Shown here one piece after another: positions 56,388-64,000 of a stretch of 64,000 bases of DNA. Below the pieces are notes generated by a model. The model did not search any database. It had not been told where the DNA came from and was given only the letters and a program-made list of their open reading frames with translations. The position numbers and the translations under genes are program-made. This DNA is from Ochotona curzoniae. Its lineage: Eukaryota > Chordata > Mammalia > Lagomorpha > Ochotonidae. Within the stretch, counting starts at the first letter, position 1, and the number at the start of each line of letters is the position of its first letter. Where the stretch lies: assembly GCF_017591425.1 (NCBI RefSeq), contig NW_024466218.1, forward strand, positions 13,034,001 to 13,098,000, given 5' to 3'.

Positions 56388-56672
56388 TGAGCTGGGATTG
56401 TGGCAGAGCGGGTACAGCACTGTTACCTGTGATCCAGGAATCCTATATGGACTCTGCGTGTCCCAGGTACTTCATTTCTGATCTAGATCCCTGGTATCGA
56501 TTTGCAAAACCGGTGAAAAAATGATGTGCCTGGGGACCTGTCTCCCTCATGAGAGCTCTGACGAAGCTCCTGCTTTGGGCTGGCCCGTTGTGAACATCTT
56601 GGACATTAAATAGTAGATGGGGGACCTCCTTGTATCTTTAATTTTCAAATAAATAGATAAATCTTAAAGGAA
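56388..56672 (+). mobile_element. Old CSINE, + strand
   Basis: GGGATTGTGGCAGAGCGGGT, GGAATCCTATATGGACTCTG, CTGATCTAGATCCCTGG, ACGAAGCTCCTGCTTTGGGC and TTTTCAAATAAATAGATAAA in plus order. It is much more diverged than its neighbour at 56770. Confidence 0.85.
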
Positions 56673-56756
56673 AAAGGTCAGAAATGATGTTGAATTTGGT
56701 TTTAGCAGTCTTAAGTAAGGTGGCAAACATAATGCTCAGCGCTCTTTAAAAGACTT

Positions 56757-57112
56757 AAAATGATAAAAGCCTGGGGCGGTGGCGCAAGTGGTTAAAGGTC
56801 CTCGCCTTGCACTCCCGGGATCCCATATGGGCGCCGGTTCTAATCCCGGCAGCCCCGCTTCCCTTCCAGCTCCCTGCCTGTGGCCTGGGAAAGCAGTCGA
56901 GGACGGCCCAAGGCTTTGGGAACCTGCACCCGCGTGGGAGACCCGGAAGAGGCTCCTGGCTTCGGATTGGCATGGTGTCGACCCGTTGCGCTCACTTGGG
57001 GAGTGAATCATCGGATGGAAGATCTTCCTCTCTGTCTCTCCTCTCTGAATATCCGCCTTTCCAATAAAAAAAAAAAATAATAAAAATAAATCTTTAAAAA
57101 AAATGATAAAAG
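56757..57112 (+). mobile_element. Youngest CSINE, full length, + strand, 13-bp perfect duplication
   Basis: AAAATGATAAAAG occurs at 56757-56769 and 57100-57112 without mismatch. The element (56770-57099) keeps a tRNA-type A box (TGGCGCAAGTGG) and B box (GGTTCTAATCC at 56836-56846), so an internal RNA polymerase III promoter is plausible. It ends in an A-rich tail with AATAAAAATAAATC. CpGs are still present (GGCGGTGGCGC, GGGCGCCGG, CACCCGCGTG), a sign of recent insertion. Frames of 66-127 codons on both strands are SINE and must not be called genes. Confidence 0.97.
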
Positions 57113-58790
57113 ACATCATGGGGGAGGAGAGTGCCTGAAGGACAAACTGTTCTGCAAAGAAAGAAAACTTTTCAGATTCTCCTGAACGTTATAGATAATT
57201 TGCTCCGAGTGATTCAGAGATGGTTTGAGAGTACGAGACATTAGGAAAGCCATGACTAAAGGAACCTGCACACATTCACCAGTGGAAAAAGAAATGTGAG
57301 GTATTTGCTTTTGTGCTACCAGTAATTGTAATGCGATAAACTAGGCATTTAAAACACGTTTGTGTTTTAGTAAGGCTTTTGATAATAATATGGCATAATA
57401 ACATGGAATGATCACATAGCCAATTATTGGAATGATTAATGAGATATCAAAATCATATAAATGCTAGTAAACAGGCTATCAAAGAAAGTTTTTAGTGAGG
57501 TAAGTTGAAGATATATAGTGGGAAATTCACATTTATAATTTGAGTTGCAATATAAAATATTTTTATACAATTCTAACTTAAGATATTAGTTGTAAAAATT
57601 AAAGAGCCATATTTTGTTCACTGTGATTACACTATTTCACTGTCACAAAACAAAATACTAACAGATTCATGTTGATATTGCCGAGTCGCCTGGAAGACTA
57701 CAAAACTCAGTAATAATAATAATCTATTGCTATTAATAAATAACCAGGTAGTCCTAATTATCAAAAATCCACATTCTACCTTTTCAATAGAGATTAGATA
57801 AGTTACAAATGCTTCAGAAAAGAAAAATAGTCAACCATTGGAATATCTTAGAGAATTAGAGAAATAAAACATTCTATGGAGGTCTAGGAAGTGTGTGTAT
57901 GTGTGTGTGTGTGTGTAACTCAAATATATAAGTTTGAACACATATAAAATAGGTAATATTTAAACCATTAGTAGTCCATGTGAAAAATACAAGTTAAGTG
58001 AAAAAGTGTCAGGGAGACCGAATAAAGATTTCTAGAAAGAAACATTTTATAGTGAGAGCTTTCCAAAGAGGGAATTGGAGTCTTTACAGATAGTGAGTCA
58101 TGCTGCTGAAGGGAAGCAAAATTGGTGTTTTCAAGCATAAGATATGTGATTGGCAGCAATGACCTTTGGGGGTCCTGCCAAACCTGAAATTTGATGACTT
58201 TATGACTATAAAATTATCATAAAACTTCACCTCCACTTTTTATTCATTCTGCCCTCTGTTCCCCTTGTCACTGTTTCCTTTCTATTTTGTTTTCAGCAAG
58301 CCTTCTGAGAAATATGTTCGGATTCATTTATTCCAGACATTCAAATTTAAGGTTTGACCTCTCAGTCAATGGTTACCAGCCTATAGTAGCACTAAATTAT
58401 TTCATTTCTGATTTGATTTCCTCTTTATTTCCCAAGATACAGTCATAGAACTTTGTTTTCACAGACTCACTATCTTTTAAAAAATACATGCATCTATATG
58501 TGTCTGGGGTGAACAAAGCATTATATGACTAGGGGAGCCTTGGTAAAATTAAATCACGTCTCATGCCTCCCACTCAGATACCTATGTCAAACAGTCCAGA
58601 CACTGGGCTTCTGATTGTTTTCTCAGCAGAACACTACATTTTCTCTTAATATCACTACTAATTATTACTCATGACAGTTTATGAATTCATTTAAACAGGA
58701 TGCTATAATTGGTATCATAGTCTATCTACTGCAATTTATGATTTTCATATGATAATGGGAGCACAAGGCTGACATTATTGGTTACCACCG
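57113..58790. other. Unassigned AT-rich stretch
   Basis: No recognised element except a (TG)n at 57893-57917. No convincing coding sequence. Confidence 0.4.
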
Positions 58791-58794
58791 AGAC

Positions 58795-59045
58795 AAGGAT
58801 TCTTGTATTCTATAGCAAAATGTCTGGGTTTCAAACCAGCTCTGGCACCTGACTCCAGCCAGATTCCTCTAGGCAGCAACTTCTGAGGCTTCAGGTGGGT
58901 GTGTCCCTGCCACTCACATGACAGAAGTGCTTTGTTTCCAGAATGAAGTTCTCAGGTCCCAGTGGCAGCGTGGCCTGATTTTAAGCTAAGTGTGCATTTA
59001 GGAGTGAAGAAGGATGAAGGATGGACCATGGCCATCTGTGTCTTT
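58795..59045 (+). mobile_element. Old CSINE, + strand
   Basis: AGCAAAATGTCTGGGTTTCA, CTGGCACCTGACTCCAGCC, GCAACTTCTGAGGCTTCAGG and CCACTCACATGACAGAAGTG in plus order, ending in GTGTCTTTTTGTC and a pyrimidine repeat. Confidence 0.7.
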
Positions 59046-59052
59046 TTGTCAC

Positions 59053-59148
59053 CGTCCCCTTCCTCCCTTCCTCCCTCCCTCCCTGCCTCCCTCCCTCTCT
59101 TCCTTCCTTCCTTCCTTCCTTCCTTCCTTCCTTCCTTCCTTCCTTTTT
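59053..59148. repeat. (CCCT/CCTT)n pyrimidine repeat
   Basis: CCTCCCTTCC-type units pass into about eleven perfect CCTT units, growing from the tail of the SINE before it. Two Pro/Ser/Leu-rich open frames across it are artefacts. Confidence 0.95.
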
Positions 59149-59184
59149 TCTTTCTCCTTCTTTGTAAGAGCCTTTACTTCCATT

Positions 59185-59430
59185 AGCAAGGAGACTGAGT
59201 TTGAGGTCAAGATGCCAACAAATTTTATTCTGAAGACTTGACTCTTGCTCCTATTTGGCTAGCATCCTACTATGTAACCTTTATGCAAAAGAGAAGGTAG
59301 ATGACCTCTCATCTGCCTCTTTACAGGGCATCAATCAATCCTATTGGGTCAGGACCCCTTCCTTATAACCTCACTTACCTGTAATTACTTCCCAAGAGGT
59401 CCTGTCTCCAAATACAGCCAGACTAGCCTT
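59185..59430 (-). mobile_element. Ancient MaLR-like LTR fragment 1, - strand
   Basis: GAGTTTGAGGTCAAGATGCC, GGGCATCAATCAATCCTATTG, GGACCCCTTCCTTATAACC and CTGTCTCCAAATACAGCC follow the antisense order of an old mammalian LTR that I associate with the ERVL-MaLR group. The left part is missing. No internal genes. Confidence 0.5.
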
Positions 59431-59457
59431 GAGATCTCAGGACACAAGTTTAGGAAA

Positions 59458-59855
59458 ATGTGCTGGCACAAATATTTACTCTGTATCACAGGACCACAGA
59501 TTGAGTGGCTTAAGCAGTAGAACATTTTCTCGGTGTTTTGGGGATAGAGAGGATTGGGCTCAAGGTGTCAGCAGAATTGATTCCTTCTACAGTCTCTCTC
59601 CGTATCTTCCATGTGATCATGCTCTCCCTGTGTCTTCACACATCTTTTGTCTGTTTTGTGCTAATTTTCTCTTTTTATCAGGATATCATTCGTATTGGAT
59701 TATAAACAAATTAATAGCATCAGCTGTACTTAATTGCCTCTCTGAAGACTCAGTATCTACACGTAGTTACATTTGAGATAGTATGGTGTTAGGGATTCAA
59801 CCAGTGCATTTTTGAGGGACACAATATAATCCATTTCACGATGCAAAGCACTTAA
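59458..59855 (-). mobile_element. Ancient MaLR-like LTR 2, nearly full length, - strand
   Basis: CAGATTGAGTGGCTTAAGC, GGCTCAAGGTGTCAGCAG, CCTGTGTCTTCACACATC, CAGGATATCATTCGTATTGG and GAGGGACACAATATAATCC reproduce the whole antisense LTR in order. The 115-codon plus frame at 59429-59776 lies across it and is not a gene. Confidence 0.55.
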
Positions 59856-61960
59856 ATGTGGAAATTATTTCTTATGTCCACCAAAGCTTATAATTTGCTT
59901 CGATCAGCAAGTGATCAATTGATGCATTGCCAGAAAATGACTATTACCCACTTATTCATAAACTCAATCTCCAAAAAATCAGTCATCTATTAGATGAGCT
60001 CATGTCCTAATATTTGCTTTAATATAATTAAACATTTAAAGAAAATAAAACCCAAATAATTCTATGATCCTTCCTAAAAGCTTTTGTGTGTGTGTGTGTG
60101 TGTTTGTGTCCATCTAACCTTCAGTGTGTACAGAAAACCTAGAATGAAAATTTCAAAGATTATTCAATAATTCACATAAACTGCTAAAGTACATGGCTAC
60201 TCCTTGTCCTTAATTTAAATGAGTAAAGATATTTTAATTTCTATCCTCTGCCCCCAACAAAGAGGTTTTGCCTGCCCTTATGAGTGCATTCAGTCATACA
60301 GAAGCAAATCTGACTGGCAGCTTCTTAGTTTTTTTCAGTATGCAGTGCTGCTTGCACAAGGCAAGCTTATTAAGGTTGAATTTTGACATTTCAAAAGAAC
60401 ATTGGAAGACATTGACCTCTTCTGGAATTTGAAAGAGAAATACACTGATGAGCCTGAGCTTCTCCAATAACTACATAAAATTTGATTGTGTGTCTTTAAA
60501 ATAGAAATTTACCTCCCCTTCTAATTAACTGTCAAGAATAAACAAAAATAGTCTCTCCAATCTTAGTCCTCGCACATGAATTTTCTAGCCTGAGGAGTGA
60601 CTTCACACACGAGGTCTCTGCTACTCACCTCTTACCATCATCATCCATAATTAAGACTCATTAAGATTTTCCTCACTTCCATCTTTCAAGGGCAAAAATA
60701 ATGCAGGGTATCACCATTTGTTTTATTCTGATAGGAAAGTCCATGGAGGGTTTTATACTGAGAATTTAAGAATTTTATTTTAAATCACCCAACTGAGAGA
60801 TAATGAGCTCTTAGCTTTATTTTCCTTTATCTTTGTGTACAAGTGTTTAAATTGTATTCTCCTGAAATGTTCTATCTCTTAAGGCATAGTTTACTTACTT
60901 TCCTATCATGAGTAGGTCAACTCTGTAGTTCTGTTGTTCTACCGGGATTGGAACAAAAGCGTTTCCATATTTCAGAATCACCAGATCCCTAGACCTAAGG
61001 TTGTCATCTAGCAGTATAGGATTGGGTCATGTATGTATGTACATAATTGTGTATGTAAGTGTCAGTAGTTACACATGCATAGCTTACTGTGAGTTTTCAC
61101 AGGTACTAGCTAAGGTTAAGAAATGAATAAATACTCTAAAGGTTGTCTCAGCTCCTCTGCTCATTCTGCTCGCTAGGAGAGCAGTCAGATTCTGAGGCTG
61201 TCTCCAAGCTCTGTGAGCTGCAGTCAGTATGGCTAGGGCAGGACTTGGGCAGGACTTAGTAAAGATGAGAAGAGTGAACGGAGAGAGATAGTGTAAGTCC
61301 CTTTACAGGAAACACCTCTACAGGTAGTGTGGACTTTTTCCAACTACAGCAAATCCATGGTAAATTTGATTCACTCTTGTGTCTTCAGTACTATCAAATT
61401 CAAAAGTTAGGGAACTATCAAAACCATTTCTGAATCCCAGTAAACAAACAATATGAAACTCTCATTTCACCCAAAAAATAAAGACTACAGGACAAGAAAA
61501 TTATTTTATATTGTGCTAAAACACTTGGAAAAAGAAAGTTAAACTTCCATGGTAAAAAAGAAATTAAGTTTATTTAGACATTATTTGCCTGTTACCTTTT
61601 CCTTGAAAACTGCAGCAATTTATATATTTATATTTTTGCTTTGGAACCATTACTATATATACTTGTTTACTATTTTTAATTTTATAAAAAAATGAAATAG
61701 AATTTTGGTAGAAAAGAGTAAAATAAGGCAGACACTCAGATCAATAGCCAGTGAAATAAAATGTTTCTGTGAATGAAATAAAATGCAGATTTTAAAGTGG
61801 TTATCTGTAAGAATTACAAGTGAAGTGCCAAAATATCTTCCATGAGCTACAACATAGTTTTCCACCAATAATTCACAATGTGAAAAGAGAGAGGGATCAC
61901 TGTAAAGGCTTCAATTTGTGACATTGAAGAAAATATGAAATATATTGACACACAGAAGAA
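59856..61960. other. Unassigned SINE-free stretch
   Basis: About 2.1 kb without recognised elements apart from a (TG)n at 60085-60103. No coding evidence. The 71-codon minus frame at 61653-61868 is hydrophobic with no motif. Confidence 0.4.
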
Positions 61961-62082
61961 AGACAGAGATGACTGTTGTAAGAGAAAAGATAAAAAAAAC
62001 TGAACCATACTCCAAAAATCTCATGGAAACAGAATTAAAAGGTGGGTTTTAGTTGGTGCAAATTTGTTAACTATATAGAAAA

Positions 62083-62308
62083 TATGATCCAACTCCCTGT
62101 CAATGGCCTGGGAAAGCAGTGGAGGATGGCTCAAGGCCTTGGGTTCCTGCACCCTTATAGGAGACCCAGGAGAAGCTCCTGCCTCCTGGCTTTGGACTGG
62201 CTCAACTCGGGTCCTTGCAGCCATTTGAGAAATAAACCAGCAGAGGAAAGATCTCTTTGTCTCTCCATCTCTCTGTAACTCTTTCAAGTAAAAAGAAATA
62301 GTTGCCTA
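62083..62308 (+). mobile_element. CSINE, 5'-truncated, + strand
   Basis: CAACTCCCTGTCAATGGCCT, GGGAAAGCAGTGGAGGATGG, TAGGAGACCCAGGAGAAGC and CTCTTTCAAGTAAAAAGAAA in plus order. The tRNA-like head is absent. Frames of 78 and 88 codons are SINE. Confidence 0.88.
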
Positions 62309-62319
62309 TTCTGAAATAA

Positions 62320-62560
62320 AATATTCACAAACTATATCTGTTAATGTAAAAATTACCAATGATCAAATTAAATTTATTTTAGAAATATTTCTGAATGTTG
62401 GAAATCATATTAAAATTTCAGTACATTGATAGATTAAAAGTGAAAAAGTAGTTCATATTAACATATTAATTTAACTTAATAGACCAAGAAACCATAGTCT
62501 ATAAAATTAAACATCCATTTTTGTATTAAGTTTTTTAAACAAACTAGAATGAGAGAAGAC
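62320..62560 (+). mobile_element. L1 ORF2 fragment, + strand
   Basis: AGTACATTGATAGATTAAAAG, GTTCATATTAACATATTAAT, AATAGACCAAGAAACCATAG and AAAATTAAACATCCATTTTT parallel sense L1 ORF2 next to the reverse-transcriptase core. Broken frames. Confidence 0.5.
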
Positions 62561-63555
62561 CTGCTTTTTATTGCCAGACAGTGGCCATTCCAAGTATCTA
62601 TTGCAATTGTCATTTATTTGTGAAATATTAGTCATTCTCTTTAAATTCTAGAATAGTGAAAGATGATTAAGTATCAATTTCTTCACTATAATGAAGTTCC
62701 TGCATGACTCAATTAAACAGGAAACATAGCAATTCATAAGGAAGAAACTAAGTCATGCAAACTATGTAAAGAATCATTGTCACCCAATAGCTAGGCAATT
62801 TGTGCCTTGTTTAAGTACTCAGTTATTGGTGATTTTATCATTGTTTTGCTGAGTGATTTATTCAGTTCAGAGTATGAATTTGAATTTGGTGCAATTTGGT
62901 GCAATGAAATGTTGAATCAAATTTTCAAAATATTCAGAATTGCTTTGACTTTAATCATTTCATTTTAATCCATGCAGAATTTTTAAAAATATTTTACGTA
63001 TATTCCACATCAGAATGACCTCTTCTGAGCAAACTACAGTCTGCTTTGAATTCCTAGTTAAAGACACTTTAAGTTCTCTGTGTACAGATTGCCTACGTGT
63101 CTCTGCGCCTTTTTGTTCTTCTCCTCTTGAGATCTACAACTTCCTTCTTTCTTACTGCCTTCATTTCTCACCCACAGAATGAACTTTCATTTGTTTGTTT
63201 CAGTAACATTTGGCCAATGACTTAAGTAATGGGAAAAAAAAAATCCATAGTAGCTTTTCAGTTTTTGCAACACAATATCCAAACTTAGGGTTTTCCTCTG
63301 TTCCATGTTAAACATACCAAGGAGCTTTTCATATACCTGTAGATTCTTTATGTTGTTCTGGAAAACTGTCCAATTGTCTCCCCAGTATTTAACTGGATTG
63401 GTTGGTTCCGTGTTATTGATTTCTTTGTTTTAAATATAAGGGTCTGATCAAATAATAGTTTCCATTTACAGAAGAATAAAATTGAATCCTATTATATACC
63501 ACATTTAAACTTCAATTAGCATTTGGGTTTTATAACTTTAATATAAGATCTAGTT
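62561..63555. other. Unassigned AT-rich spacer
   Basis: Nothing recognised. No open frame of note. Confidence 0.35.
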
Positions 63556-63559
63556 ATAA

Positions 63560-63765
63560 ACATTACAGAAAACCTCAGAAAATATCCACAAAATTTGTCT
63601 TCAACATGAATTTTTGGATACAAAACCAAGATCACAGGCAACTAGAGCAAATACTTGCATGGAATGCACCAAATTTAAGACCTCTCTACAATGAACAAAA
63701 TACATAAGCAAACTAAGACATTGGAAAGCATTTCAAAAAAGGTATTGCAATAGTTGAACATTGAT
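63560..63765 (+). mobile_element. L1 ORF2 C-terminal fragment, + strand
   Basis: ATGAATTTTTGGATACAAAAC, CAAGATCACAGGCAACTAGAGC and CAAATACTTGCATGG correspond to the sense segment of late ORF2. Short and frameshifted. Confidence 0.45.
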
Positions 63766-63961
63766 AAATAAATATACACAAACATATCCGTGACTAGTTC
63801 TGTATTTTATATAAATATGACACAAAATTAGACACTCGATATAAGTAAAACACTTTCATGACTTTGGTTTTCTAAAATATTTCTTAGATACAGATTTAAA
63901 GATGCAAGCCAGGAATGAAAAAAAATCAGTAAGTGGCACTTCATAGAAGTTAAGGGACTTT

Positions 63962-64000
63962 TTAAAAAAGATTTCTTTATTTTTATTGGAGAGGCAGATA
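63962..64000 (-). mobile_element. CSINE start, - strand, cut by window end
   Basis: TTTTAAAAAAGATTTCTTTATTTTTATTGGAGAGGCAGATA is the inverted tail of a CSINE. The rest lies beyond the window. Confidence 0.8.

Noticed and set aside
56836..56846. GGTTCTAATCC, tRNA-type B box suggesting a tRNA gene
   Set aside because: It belongs to the tRNA-derived head of a CSINE; no cloverleaf or anticodon arm of a functional tRNA is seen.
56736..57119. 127-codon minus-strand frame and three overlapping plus frames
   Set aside because: All are readings of the youngest CSINE plus its flanks.
58962..59241. Pro/Ser/Leu-repeat open frames
   Set aside because: Products of the CCTT repeat in two frames.
1..64000. 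CRISPR arrays, operons or bacterial mobile systems
   Set aside because: No regularly spaced identical repeats, no compact gene order and no ribosome-binding-site pattern; the sequence is mammalian nuclear DNA.

Overview
This window looks like nuclear DNA from a mammal, and specifically a lagomorph. It is AT-rich and has no compact gene order. It carries about 35 copies or part-copies of a tRNA-derived SINE that I recognise as the lagomorph C element (CSINE). The sharpest copies have the body (GGATCCCATATGGG, GGTTCTAATCC, GGCCTGGGAAAGCAG) and the AATAAA/TCTTTAAA tail that I associate with pika (Ochotona) rather than rabbit. The species call is from memory of repeat sequences and is moderate only.

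I see no complete protein-coding gene. The single stretch that behaves like a coding exon is on the minus strand at 38588-38734: 49 open codons ending on a near-ideal splice donor (GAG|GTAAGTA). If it is real, at least this part of the window lies inside a minus-strand gene that I cannot name. Nearly all other open frames fall in SINEs, L1 fragments or simple repeats, or look like chance frames in AT-rich DNA.

Layout: 0-5.6 kb has SINEs around a possible degenerate retrocopy and one mariner-like MITE. 5.6-10 kb holds SINEs and a nest of minus-strand L1 fragments. 10-13.7 kb is repeat-poor, with one poly(A)-tailed junction at 11.37 kb. 13.7-21 kb has L1 and SINE copies and an ancient L2 piece. 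21-28 kb is mostly unassigned, with a SINE, a second MITE, a GATA microsatellite and another SINE. 28-37 kb is dense in L1 (both strands) and SINEs. 37-41 kb is SINE-poor and holds the candidate exon and a MIR piece. 41-49 kb has SINEs plus an unusual minus-strand poly(A)-tailed element whose interior is a degenerate tandem array of about 57 bp. 49-52 kb is SINE-poor. 53.6-54.4 kb contains the clearest nested event: a CSINE split by a 422-bp solo LTR with TG...CA ends and a 6-bp target duplication. 54.4-55.5 kb is a decayed L1 ORF2. 56.4-57.1 kb holds the youngest CSINE. 59.2-59.9 kb has two adjacent minus-strand ancient LTRs. The window ends inside another SINE.

The elements form a timeline: L2/MIR and L1M-type pieces (oldest), then mariner-like MITEs and ancient LTRs, then older CSINEs, then younger CSINEs and the ERVK-like LTR. 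All family names come from pattern memory, not from a database search. Boundaries of old repeats are good to tens of bases only.
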